A stretch of DNA of 17,452 nucleotides from Thermoprotei archaeon. GTDB lineage: Archaea > Thermoproteota > Thermoprotei > QMSL01 > B3-G16. The notes beneath the pieces are model-generated. The model saw only the letters and a program-made list of their open reading frames with translations, had not been told where the DNA came from and searched no databases. Position 1 is the stretch's first letter, and every line of letters begins with the position of its first letter. The DNA is taken from NCBI GenBank assembly GCA_021158375.1, contig JAGGUS010000308.1:1-17452 (forward strand). The letters are read 5' to 3'. Of this stretch, positions 7,568 through 15,835 are shown in pieces. The translations under genes were made by a program, and so were the position numbers.

Positions 7568-8701
7568 TCATAGTCTAAAGCGGTTAATTGCCTTCTGAAC
7601 TTCTTCGGCTAGCTGTCTAAGTTGTTGTGCAGTACTAGCTAGTTCTTCTGCACCAGATGCAAGTTCTTCAGCTGCGCTACTAACTTCCTCAGAAGCAGAT
7701 GCATTCTCTTCAGCTACAGATGCGAGTGCGTTTATTGAATCTTTTATAGGCTCAGTTAACTTTATGTGGTTTGTTATAGAGTCACGAATATTGATTACTC
7801 TTTTGCTCAGCTCGTTTATGGAGTCAATTATCCTAGATAATGTGTTAAGAGCAGTAGTGACTCCTTCATTAGATTGTTTAACTGCTTCTTCGACGTCTTG
7901 CATTCGCTTTACGGAATCCTCTATTAATGCCTGTATTTTAGAGACTAATTCACCTATTTGTTCTGCGCTTTTACGGCTATTTTCAGCTAATTTTCGTATT
8001 TCATCAGCTACTACTGCAAATCCTCTTCCCGCTTCCCCTGCTCTAGCGGCTTCTATTGCAGCGTTTAGCGCTAATAGGGATGTCTGATCAGCGATGTCCT
8101 TAACGTTCGTTGTTATATTGCCTACAGTTCTGCTTACGTTAACTAGTTGGGAGGACATGTCCATGAGCTTCTTCAAAGTATCTACAGTTGAATTAATTGT
8201 ATTCTGTGCATGTCTTCCTTGTTCAGCACCTTGTTTGCCCAGGTCTACTAGAGCGCTCATAGCTTTGTTTAAGTCTTCGCTTTCCTTTCTTAATTCTTCG
8301 AGGTTCTTCACCATTGTGTCTATAAGATTGTTTAGTTCATTAACTCGTTGAGATGTTTCCTGAGCACCTTTAGCTACATCTTGAGTTGCTTGAGAGATTT
8401 GTTGGACACTACTGTTCAGCTCTTCGCTCATGCTACCTATTGTTTCAGCACTAGTTAGGACTTTTGAGTTAGCGTCATTTATTTTCATGACTAAGTCGTG
8501 AATATCACGAATCATCTTTTCGAAGCCTTCTACTACTTCCCTCATAACGCCAATAGCCCTACGTTTAATGCCATCCAAAGATACTTTGAGATCACCCTCA
8601 GCTACCCTAGCGATTATTTCTCTGAAGTCCCTTAATAAGGAAGTATCAATTTTTTCCTCAACCATAGTTGAAGTATCAACCACCTCTTCTCTAGTCACCA
8701 T
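7568..8701 (-). CDS. Soluble methyl-accepting chemotaxis protein with HAMP-like N terminus
   Basis: A 377-residue receptor with no signal peptide, membrane segment or recognisable ligand-binding domain. Residues about 21-72 look like a HAMP module (RVAEGDLKVSL, then EVVEGFEKMIRDIHDLV). A long helical hairpin follows. Its tip is conserved: DQTSLLALNAAIEAARAGEA then GRGFAVVADEIRKLAENS (about 205-242). The Ala/Glu-rich C-terminal helix (SVAEENASASEEVSSAAEEL) holds probable methylation and deamidation sites for CheR, CheB and CheD. There is no C-terminal CheR-tethering pentapeptide. It is the first gene of the che operon and the only receptor in the window. It must sense a cytosolic cue, or read another protein, perhaps the membrane protein encoded just upstream (inference). 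ATG 8701 has GAGGTG upstream. Confidence 0.92.
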   Translation of the reverse strand: MVTREEVVDTSTMVEEKIDTSLLRDFREIIARVAEGDLKVSLDGIKRRAIGVMREVVEGFEKMIRDIHDLVMKINDANSKVLTSAETIGSMSEELNSSVQQISQATQDVAKGAQETSQRVNELNNLIDTMVKNLEELRKESEDLNKAMSALVDLGKQGAEQGRHAQNTINSTVDTLKKLMDMSSQLVNVSRTVGNITTNVKDIADQTSLLALNAAIEAARAGEAGRGFAVVADEIRKLAENSRKSAEQIGELVSKIQALIEDSVKRMQDVEEAVKQSNEGVTTALNTLSRIIDSINELSKRVINIRDSITNHIKLTEPIKDSINALASVAEENASASEEVSSAAEELASGAEELASTAQQLRQLAEEVQKAINRFRL

Positions 8702-8737
8702 ATTTACACCTCGATTGAGATGAGGATAAGCGCTTTG

Positions 8738-8745
8738 TTAAATAT
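8738..8745 (-). promoter_or_regulatory. Probable TATA box of the che operon
   Basis: In the 104-bp gap before the receptor gene, the minus strand reads CATATTTAAC. Transcription would start near 8717 and leave a short leader with the SD site GAGGTG before ATG 8701. A second AT-rich block at 8781-8805 is an alternative promoter or a terminator for the upstream membrane-protein gene. Confidence 0.45.
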
Positions 8746-8805
8746 GTCGAGGGATAATTGTAAATTGAACTATCAGAAGGATTTATTTAATTAAATTAAA
8801 TTAGG

Positions 8806-10029
8806 TTATTTTACAAGTCGGTTCCGTAATTTCTTTAACTCGCTTTCAAGTTCGAACAGCACTGAGACCAATGATTCTTCTTCACCTTCCTCTTCTTCAT
8901 TAACTACAGATTCTTCTTGTAATTCAATTTGAGAACTAGTTTCTTCGCCTTCTGATCGAGTTTCTTCTGTAGACTCGATTTGCTTGGAGGTTAACTGTAT
9001 ATCTTTAACTTTAGATGGAGGAGTTATCTTAATTTCAGTACTCGGTTTAATGTCTCTTTTCTCTTCTGAGCTTGAAATTTGCTCTTTCTTGATGCCCTTT
9101 TTGTCATGATTTATATTTTCGTTATCAGGCTTAACATTCATATTAGCTAAGCCTTTATCTTTATGATGTTTATCGTCCTTTTTGTCCTTTACATTATTTT
9201 CACTAGGCGTATCTAAAGGGACGCTTTTAATCACGGCGACTAAGGGAGCCTTCGATTTAGTCTTTTGAACATGTTTAGTCTTCGCATATAATAGGGGGAT
9301 AGATCGCGCAAGGAAATTGAAATTCGTAAAAATTATTAGAGATATAAATGACGATACCGTGATCACTAAGGACCATACTTCATCAGAGCACGGTATTATC
9401 AGTCGTGAGAGAATGCCTATTAAAAACAAAATCGCGATTAATCTCAGCATTAAATCCCTTTTCGTTGCCTTTATGCTTATTATAACGTCCTCCGGACTAA
9501 TGGGATGAAGTGGCAGGATCTCATTAAACGTAATGACGTATTGATTGAGCATATCATCATACTTAATAAGGAAGAAGAGAAAGGATACTGAACTTGCTAT
9601 TAGGAGCGATACCAGTTTAATGGGTTCTGGAATTCTTGAAAGTCCTATTGCTTTAAGGGATAGGGCAACTATTAATAATAATATGCCGAAGTTTCGCCTT
9701 ACTAGAGAACTCTCAGCTCTTACTTTTTGAAGTTTATTAACCACGTCTTCCGGTAGTTTTAGTCTCATGAGCAGACTGTTGACTATGTCACCAAACATAT
9801 CGGAGACTGCCGTATAATACAATATAAGAGCAAATGAGAAAGTAGTTACTGTAAATACCATCAAGGATAGTACTTCTATTTCTGAGAGATTGGATTTAGG
9901 TAGTGCGGTAACCATTAATATGAGGGAGATTACGAGTAATATAGTAAGGGAGGCCACACCTTCTTCAAGAAGACCCCATGGCCTATTCCTCCTTAAGATC
10001 TTTCCCTTTACCTTCCCCTTAATCTTCAT
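8806..10029 (-). CDS. Unrecognised six-helix membrane protein with long acidic cytosolic tail
   Basis: I do not recognise this 407-residue protein. It starts with a basic stretch (MKIKGKVKGKILRRNR). Six hydrophobic segments follow, at about 25-43, 53-74, 113-131, 137-156, 193-212 and 218-238. Residues 245-390 are hydrophilic and low in complexity: first Lys/Asp-rich (KDKKDDKHHKDK), then strongly acidic (EEEEGEEE near 383). A short amphipathic helix with a coiled-coil look ends it (LFELESELKKLRNRLVK). Both ends are predicted to be cytosolic. It follows arlJ by 12 bp with its own SD site (GGGTGA), so it belongs to the arl operon, and it directly precedes the soluble receptor gene. It is not ArlX, which has a single helix. 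A scaffold linking the motor, receptor array and membrane is a guess from position and tail. Confidence 0.8.
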   Translation of the reverse strand: MKIKGKVKGKILRRNRPWGLLEEGVASLTILLVISLILMVTALPKSNLSEIEVLSLMVFTVTTFSFALILYYTAVSDMFGDIVNSLLMRLKLPEDVVNKLQKVRAESSLVRRNFGILLLIVALSLKAIGLSRIPEPIKLVSLLIASSVSFLFFLIKYDDMLNQYVITFNEILPLHPISPEDVIISIKATKRDLMLRLIAILFLIGILSRLIIPCSDEVWSLVITVSSFISLIIFTNFNFLARSIPLLYAKTKHVQKTKSKAPLVAVIKSVPLDTPSENNVKDKKDDKHHKDKGLANMNVKPDNENINHDKKGIKKEQISSSEEKRDIKPSTEIKITPPSKVKDIQLTSKQIESTEETRSEGEETSSQIELQEESVVNEEEEGEEESLVSVLFELESELKKLRNRLVK

Positions 10030-10041
10030 ATGAACTCACCC

Positions 10042-11502
10042 CTATATGAAGGATAATGAAGACAAGAACTTCGCAACTAGATCACCTATTATGTTGTAGA
10101 ATATACATCCAGTAAGCAGGAAGAGCCCCATGTAGAATAAGAGAGTAAATCTAGAGTCGCCTTCACTAGCGTAAATAGCTAATGTGTTATTTAGTGATAA
10201 TGTAACTATCATTAAGAGGAAGTAGAAATCTATGAATTGTAATGGGGGTATGAATAGGAATTGTATTATAGTCGATATCAACGTCATATAGTGAGCTAAT
10301 AGTCTAAAGTAGGCTCCTATCACGCCTAGGACAGCAGCCATAGTTATATGAAGTGGAACTACTAGGCCCTTTAGATAGGACACTATTTGGTATCTGCGCC
10401 TCCTAATGGCTACATATTGCGAATAGAACGATTCTAGTAAATCAGCAACTTCTTCAATATCTCCACCGCTATGCAAAGTATCTACAAAGATCTCATTTAT
10501 ACGCCTTATGAGTTCGCTAGAGACTTCAGCTTCAAATGAGCGCCACGCTACTCGAGGCTCTATTCTTAAGTTTAACTTAGCGTACAATCTTTTAATGGGC
10601 TTATTTAGGGGTCCATAATTTACCAAGAGGACGTCTTTAAAGCCAAGAACCAAGGGAATACCAGCTGCACATATAGACGATACCTGCCTGAGGAATGTTG
10701 GGTAGTGCTTTTCGCATTCCTTTACTCGATTTACGTACCTACATCCTAATGCGCCTGAAATCAGTATTGGAACGCCTAAAGCGGCTATAGAATATGATAG
10801 TTTGTAGAACATGCGAAATATCATCATTGATACGATAAACGATAAAAATATCGATATTATGCCTAGAATTTCTACCATAACCCTTCTTCTAGGCTTTATT
10901 TTAACTTGAGCAAGTATGCCATCGGGCCTAGCCGCATTAAATATTCCCCAAGTGATCATGAATAGTATTGCGGATATCACTATTACCATTAAAATTATTA
11001 TGGGGAGGAGCATCTTAAATGATAACATTAACGATGATAATAGAGTTGTTGCACATAAAAACGTAGATGATGAGAGGACTGCTGCATATGCATCTGAGAG
11101 CCTTTTAAGCTGTTCTAACCGCCTCTCACTAGAATCCACGTATTCTATCATGTAGTTCGTATACTCTCTAGAAATGAAACTACTTGTCTGTTCACCACTA
11201 TTAATTGACTGAGCGAAACGCATTAGAAAGGTTTTCAATTTCTTATTTGGGACTTTAGTAGCCACTTGCTCGCAGGCACCTGCCTGACTATAACGCCACA
11301 CACTAACTAATACCACAATTCTTTTCAGGTATTTAGCGATATGTTCAAAAATATCTTTCTCAGAGGCTAATTTGAGCATATCAATTCTTGAGATGGGAGA
11401 TGTAGCTATTGAACGTAAATACAAGAGGAAGAAGGGAAATTCGCTTTCGATATACGATTTATCTGCAATTCCAGAAAACTTTTCTGCTAATTTTTTTAAC
11501 AA
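10042..11502 (-). CDS. arlJ: ArlJ, archaellum membrane platform protein
   Basis: ArlJ is the polytopic platform (TadC/GspF type) on which the ArlI ATPase acts during assembly and rotation. The 486 residues hold two type II secretion F-like cytosolic regions, about 60-140 and 262-370. Membrane helices lie near 140-187, 212-256, 378-420 and 423-472. The basic loop KIKPRRRV (201-208) and the SGGDIEEVADLLESFYSQY segment are family-like. The start is a TTG at 11502 with GGTG 7 nt upstream; there is no in-frame ATG nearby. An ATG at 11509 is out of frame, and would be in frame if the A7 run at 11493-11499 had one base fewer. The gene follows arlI by 11 bp. Confidence 0.9.
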   Translation of the reverse strand: MLKKLAEKFSGIADKSYIESEFPFFLLYLRSIATSPISRIDMLKLASEKDIFEHIAKYLKRIVVLVSVWRYSQAGACEQVATKVPNKKLKTFLMRFAQSINSGEQTSSFISREYTNYMIEYVDSSERRLEQLKRLSDAYAAVLSSSTFLCATTLLSSLMLSFKMLLPIIILMVIVISAILFMITWGIFNAARPDGILAQVKIKPRRRVMVEILGIISIFLSFIVSMMIFRMFYKLSYSIAALGVPILISGALGCRYVNRVKECEKHYPTFLRQVSSICAAGIPLVLGFKDVLLVNYGPLNKPIKRLYAKLNLRIEPRVAWRSFEAEVSSELIRRINEIFVDTLHSGGDIEEVADLLESFYSQYVAIRRRRYQIVSYLKGLVVPLHITMAAVLGVIGAYFRLLAHYMTLISTIIQFLFIPPLQFIDFYFLLMIVTLSLNNTLAIYASEGDSRFTLLFYMGLFLLTGCIFYNIIGDLVAKFLSSLSFI

Positions 11503-11513
11503 ACCTCATCACC

Positions 11514-13247
11514 TTATAGACCCTTTATGAACGGTTCTTCAACAATTGCCTGTGGGCCTAATTTGAACATGACCTGTCTTCTCAACTTTTCGTATGCTTT
11601 TTCCAGCCCAACATTATGTACCCAGACTATGGTGTCCCAGACATCCCAGTAGTTGCGTATATTTAATTTTCGCATTAAATCGATTATCTTAGCTCTGAGG
11701 TCTAATTCTTCGTATACTTTTCTGATTTCACGGCCTGAAAGACCCTTCATAATAGCGATCTTCGTTTCTAATAAGTAGCTACTGCCAAGGCCTCTGAATT
11801 CAAAAGAATCGCTAGATGGTTCCCATGAGAATACCTCAATGAATTCAAAACGTCCTTCAGCGGGATCATATCCCAGTATCTCGTTAATTGAAAGGACCCT
11901 CCTCTTGTACTTACCAGTTTCAGGATCATGGACTGCACTTTGGATTATTACGGCATTTAAGTTGTCTATATACGTCTTAGGAACCTCAATAGGGTATCCA
12001 GTAAGCCTTTGTACTAACCTTACTACGGATGCTGCATGGAATGTAGCCAGTACTGGATGGCCTGTCTGCATGGCTTGAAAAGCTATATTGCCTTCTCTAC
12101 CTCTTATCTCGCCGACTATTATGTACGTCGGCCTTTGCCTTAACGCTGCTTTAAGTAGGTCGAACATCGTTATGCCGCTTCCGCCTTCTTCAGTTGACCT
12201 CACTACTTCTCTTATCCAGTTCTTATGTGGAACGCGTACTTCGGGAGTATCCTCTATCGAGACTATCTTCGCATCAGGCGGTATCAATGCGGTCATTGCC
12301 GTTAGGGTCGTTGTCTTTCCGCTTGCAGTCTCTCCACAGACCCATATGGACATCTTTTCTTCTAGGAGCATCCATAGATATGCGACTATAAGGGGATCCA
12401 TTGTACCGAATGCGACTAGATCTATTATGCTTAATGGTGTGCCACTGAACTTCCTTATTGTAAAGTTGCTTCCCCTTCTGCTTACATCTTCGCCGAAGAC
12501 TATGTTTATACGAGATCCATCGGGTAGTGTTGCATCCACTATGGGGTTTCTATGGGATACAGGCTTTCCTATTATTTCGCTAAGTTTTATCACGAATTTG
12601 TCCAGATCGTCATGTGACTGAAAACCTACTGTCGTTTCTATAGTGCCGAATATCTTATGGTGAACATATATAGGACCAAGGCCACTACATGAAATATCCT
12701 CTATGTAGGGATCCCTAATGAAGGGTTCTAGAAGGCTTACGCCTATTTTCTCACAATAGAGTTCGTATTTTAACCTTTCGAAATCGTCTGGACTTAGTAT
12801 TAACTTTTTCTTCTTTTTATCGACTATGGTCTTGCTGCCCTTGCGGACTACTTTTTCTAGAATAGAATAGAGTACCTTTTCTTTCTCATCCTTATCTTTA
12901 GGTATGTGTTTTTCATCGATTGCCATAGCAATTCTTTTTTCTATTTCATTTATGATGAAATCGCGATCTTCTCTGAGACGGGGCTCTATGGGATGATATT
13001 TTATATTGCCCCGCTCATCTGTGTATATATGAATAAATACTGGGTCTCCGACAGGATATATTAGATTGGGGTACTTTATCTTAACCATGTCACGAGAGAG
13101 CTGAACTACTAATTCTGGTAATTGGAGAACGCGCTTTTTAGTAAGGGACTGTAGATATTCGATTAAATGTTTGTTCTTTTCAAGACGTTTCTTCCAGTCA
13201 TCATTAAAGCCTTTTAGAACTGCAAATGATTCGAGTGAAGCTGGCAT
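11514..13247 (-). CDS. arlI: ArlI, archaellum assembly and motor ATPase
   Basis: ArlI is the hexameric secretion-type ATPase that powers archaellin assembly and rotation. Counted from ATG 13247 (577 residues), the variable N-terminal domain (about 1-170) precedes the catalytic domain with Walker A GETASGKTT (305-313), the Asp-box segment VSIEDTPEV (329-337), Walker B TYIIVGEIRGRE (374-385) and the His-box QTGHPVLATFHA (394-405). A C-terminal helical region follows. Length is slightly above the usual 500-550. The open frame begins three codons earlier at a GTG (13256), but that GTG is in the SD AAGGTG, which lies 6 nt before the ATG. The gene is 10 bp after arlH and partners with ArlH and ArlJ. 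Confidence 0.95.
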   Translation of the reverse strand: MPASLESFAVLKGFNDDWKKRLEKNKHLIEYLQSLTKKRVLQLPELVVQLSRDMVKIKYPNLIYPVGDPVFIHIYTDERGNIKYHPIEPRLREDRDFIINEIEKRIAMAIDEKHIPKDKDEKEKVLYSILEKVVRKGSKTIVDKKKKKLILSPDDFERLKYELYCEKIGVSLLEPFIRDPYIEDISCSGLGPIYVHHKIFGTIETTVGFQSHDDLDKFVIKLSEIIGKPVSHRNPIVDATLPDGSRINIVFGEDVSRRGSNFTIRKFSGTPLSIIDLVAFGTMDPLIVAYLWMLLEEKMSIWVCGETASGKTTTLTAMTALIPPDAKIVSIEDTPEVRVPHKNWIREVVRSTEEGGSGITMFDLLKAALRQRPTYIIVGEIRGREGNIAFQAMQTGHPVLATFHAASVVRLVQRLTGYPIEVPKTYIDNLNAVIIQSAVHDPETGKYKRRVLSINEILGYDPAEGRFEFIEVFSWEPSSDSFEFRGLGSSYLLETKIAIMKGLSGREIRKVYEELDLRAKIIDLMRKLNIRNYWDVWDTIVWVHNVGLEKAYEKLRRQVMFKLGPQAIVEEPFIKGL

Positions 13248-13257
13248 GGTAAACACC

Positions 13258-13983
13258 TTAAGCGCGAGCTGCTGTGAATGGAAGAACCTTTATTCCGAAG
13301 GCAGGATTTACTTCAAAGCTTATTATATCGCCTGATGTCTGATGCGCGCCCTTAAGTTTTGCTACAGTAAGGACTAAGACATTTCTATTTCGGAATGTCT
13401 TAACGGATAGGAGGAAGTGGCCATCACATATCGATCTAACGCGTATCAAAAGATCTTGATCAAAGGCATATGGATGGATTGTCACAATTATTAGCTTATT
13501 ATTTGAATCAACAACATTTCTGCATTCAGAGAAGAACTCCAAGACATCATTTGGAGTAGCATGTGTCACTAAGTAGGTAAGGGAATCGATTATTAGGACA
13601 TCAAATTTATTGAGTCTACGCTTAATGAAGTTAAGCAATGCCGTTAAGAAGTACCTTGAGATCTCACTATTCCATTTAATGCCTTTAACGTGAAGTGTTT
13701 TTATAATGAAATCACCATACATAAAGGGATATGTTACATCCCATCCTAGATCCAGCATATGTGATAAAAGACCTTTTGCTGTTGATTCAGTTGTTATATA
13801 CATGACTCGATATCCTGACTTTAACGCTCCATAACATATTTGCTGTGAGAGCACGCTCTTCCCTGAATCATTGGGCCCCTCTATTAGCGTTAATGATGGA
13901 AAAGGTATTCCTCCAACTCTCCTATCAAGTTCGGCGTTTTCAAATTTTATCACTTTTGAATCCGTAAACTTAGTATTCATCAT
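13258..13983 (-). CDS. arlH: ArlH, KaiC-like ATP-binding archaellum motor protein
   Basis: ArlH is a RecA/KaiC-fold protein that binds ATP, forms a ring in the motor and docks on ArlI. The Walker A is GPNDSGKS (about 36-43) and the Walker B is DVLIIDSLT (about 128-136). The segment IIVTIHPYAFD after the Walker B is typical. The C terminus (GDIISFEVNPAFGIKVLPF) matches the family's final strands. Three ATGs lie near the start. The first (13989) is only 2 nt from the SD GAGGTG, so the one at 13983, 8 nt away, is preferred, giving 241 residues. The gene lies between the ArlC/E fusion and arlI in the conserved arlH-arlI-arlJ order. Confidence 0.94.
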   Translation of the reverse strand: MMNTKFTDSKVIKFENAELDRRVGGIPFPSLTLIEGPNDSGKSVLSQQICYGALKSGYRVMYITTESTAKGLLSHMLDLGWDVTYPFMYGDFIIKTLHVKGIKWNSEISRYFLTALLNFIKRRLNKFDVLIIDSLTYLVTHATPNDVLEFFSECRNVVDSNNKLIIVTIHPYAFDQDLLIRVRSICDGHFLLSVKTFRNRNVLVLTVAKLKGAHQTSGDIISFEVNPAFGIKVLPFTAARA

Positions 13984-13998
13984 GGTCATATCACCTCA

Positions 13999-15057
13999 CT
14001 AGACATTTTGAAATGGGAGTTTTATTGGGAGTAATTTTGATAAGAGGAGCATGAATATTAAGTCTCGATCGTTATTTGGATCTTCAAGAGCTTTTAGGAG
14101 AGATATTATGAAGATGTGATCTTCAAAGCTTAAACTAGTAGAATTATTTTCATATGATTTCAATTCAGGTGAATATGAGACTAGCATGTTCATTACATTG
14201 ACTATAGAACTCATAGTCTCAGTACTAATCCAATTCCTACTTACGTACTCGCTTAGTAAGGATATAGCATTATTAATACCGAGGTTTGTAAGAAGATAGC
14301 TAGCTACTAGGAAAACTCGGGGAAGATCATCTACTTTTAAGGAGGTGAGGTTATTTTGGGGGCTCTCAGATCGCTTATATTGAATCGACTTTTGTAGTTT
14401 ATATTCTGGGAATGAGGAAGAAAAAGTACTAGCTATTGGTTTCTGAGAGATTATTGTATGGCTTATACGCCCTACTTCTCTCTTAGCTTCTTCCTTCCCG
14501 GCTTCATCATGTTTCTCTACTTTAAGATGCGAAATATCTTGCTTATTCTTACTAACTGCTTCTGCGGATTGCGCTTTTTCGACTTTAGTTATAGTTCTAC
14601 TTTCTTTCGGCGATGAAGTTAATATTGTGCCCGTTGGTGATGGGGAAATACCAACTATAAGGGGTGGTTTTTTATCTTTTTCATTTTCACCTAGTGCCTT
14701 CTTCGCTACTCGTTTGCTTAGCTCCTCTTTCTTTGCTTTACTTATTTCCTCTTCAGCCCTTTCCATTACCTTTTCGAGTAATTTATCTACGCCTATTGAG
14801 CGGAGTATATTAAATGGATTATCTAATTCTGTTACGAGAGATCTTACGTCTACTAATGTGTTCTTAAGGGCTTCGGATAGTTTCTTGAACTCTTTTTCCA
14901 TTAAGTCTACTCTTCGCTTTAAGTCCATTATTTCGCCTAATGTTGCCTTATCCTCTGTTGACTCTGCCTTCTTCATTACTCCCTCTATTTCTTTCTGGAG
15001 AGAAGACAACTCATTCTTTAAATTTAGGACGTCGGTATTAGTGTTTTGCTTTGTCAT
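13999..15057 (-). CDS. ArlC-ArlE type fusion, archaellum switch protein
   Basis: A 352-residue soluble protein that combines two archaellum switch modules. The N-terminal coiled coil (about 10-75) ends with LVTELDNPFNIL; the Asn-Pro-Phe (80-82) is the mark of the ArlC (FlaC) family. A second helical stretch rich in Glu and Lys follows to about 120. The region 122-240 is a polar, Ser/Lys-rich linker. Residues about 241-295 (VASYLLTNLGINNAISLLSE, then YVSRNWIS) match the ArlD/ArlE domain with its usual Trp-Ile-Ser. A tail of about 55 residues (FEDHIFIISLLKALEDPNND) is unassigned. In Euryarchaeota, ArlC/D/E surround the motor and receive CheY signals through CheF. ATG 15057 has GAGGGAG upstream. 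Confidence 0.82.
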   Translation of the reverse strand: MTKQNTNTDVLNLKNELSSLQKEIEGVMKKAESTEDKATLGEIMDLKRRVDLMEKEFKKLSEALKNTLVDVRSLVTELDNPFNILRSIGVDKLLEKVMERAEEEISKAKKEELSKRVAKKALGENEKDKKPPLIVGISPSPTGTILTSSPKESRTITKVEKAQSAEAVSKNKQDISHLKVEKHDEAGKEEAKREVGRISHTIISQKPIASTFSSSFPEYKLQKSIQYKRSESPQNNLTSLKVDDLPRVFLVASYLLTNLGINNAISLLSEYVSRNWISTETMSSIVNVMNMLVSYSPELKSYENNSTSLSFEDHIFIISLLKALEDPNNDRDLIFMLLLSKLLPIKLPFQNV

Positions 15058-15073
15058 ATTGAGCTCCCTCTAT

Positions 15074-15835
15074 TTATCGCCATGAGCTTAAGGTCTTCGC
15101 TAATCGCAATATTTGAAGTGAATAATGGTGCTGAGGATGATGAAGTATGAAAACTCCTTTACTTCGATATGCCAATACTTCATCATAGAACGGTATTGCT
15201 CCAAGTACGGGAACGCCTAATGTCTTGGAGATTTCCTCCGAGAGGTTGGCCATTTTAGCTAGCTCTGGAGGGGCCATGTTTATTAGGAGATAGCATACCT
15301 TACCAAATTGGCGTAAGATCTGTATTAGGAGATAAGTTCCTGAGATGTCCTGCCTATCCATCCTCATAGTAATTATACTGAAGTCGCTACTTAGCACTGC
15401 CATAAGCGTATCCTCTACGAGACCGGGATGAGTGTCAAATATTACGAAGTCTATGTCTAATTCTTCTTGAAGTGTAGTAGCGATCTGTTTGAATAGCATC
15501 TCGTTATACTCCTCTTTCATTAGTTGCGCTATCTCTTCTGGCTTCATACTCGATCCTATGAAGTAAAGTCTGCCATTTGGGATTCCCAGTCTGTCCGTGA
15601 TATCAAGTACGCAGTCCTTTAGATCACAGCGTCTATAGAGGTAATCGTTTAAGGTATGTTCAAGCATACTTTGACCGACGTTGAATATTACATGAAGGCC
15701 CGGAGATGTTAGATCTAAATCTATTGTAGCCACTTTATGGCCTAACATCGCTAATGCTGTAGCTAGGTTAGCAGTTGTTGTGCTCTTGCCAGTACCGCCC
15801 CTATAGGAGTGAATAGCTATAGTGATTTTAGGCAT
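15074..15835 (-). CDS. MinD/ParA-family ATPase inside the arl operon
   Basis: A 253-residue deviant Walker A ATPase. The P-loop is YRGGTGKST (11-19): Lys17 is present, but the signature lysine of the family (KGGxGK) is Arg12. Switch I is TIDLDLTSPGL (37-47) and the Walker B/switch II region is VIFDTHPGL (131-139). The C terminus (SLQILRLAKTLSSWR) could form an amphipathic helix like the MinD membrane anchor. Relatives position cell structures: bacterial FlhG sets flagellar number and place, ParC sets receptor arrays, and haloarchaeal MinD4 affects polar archaella and arrays. This one lies between a coiled-coil gene (8-bp overlap) and the ArlC/E gene. A GTG at 15844 is part of the SD GAGGTGA and is rejected as the start. 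A role in archaellum placement is inferred from position and family. Confidence 0.85.
   Translation of the reverse strand: MPKITIAIHSYRGGTGKSTTTANLATALAMLGHKVATIDLDLTSPGLHVIFNVGQSMLEHTLNDYLYRRCDLKDCVLDITDRLGIPNGRLYFIGSSMKPEEIAQLMKEEYNEMLFKQIATTLQEELDIDFVIFDTHPGLVEDTLMAVLSSDFSIITMRMDRQDISGTYLLIQILRQFGKVCYLLINMAPPELAKMANLSEEISKTLGVPVLGAIPFYDEVLAYRSKGVFILHHPQHHYSLQILRLAKTLSSWR

Noticed and set aside
8806..10029. Identifying the six-helix protein as ArlX
   Set aside because: ArlX has a single membrane helix and a cytosolic ring-forming coiled domain. This protein has six helices and an acidic tail.
12088..12621. A 177-codon plus-strand frame opposite arlI
   Set aside because: It is antisense to the strongly conserved catalytic domain of ArlI. 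The long frame reflects codon bias of the real gene, and no promoter or SD site is seen.
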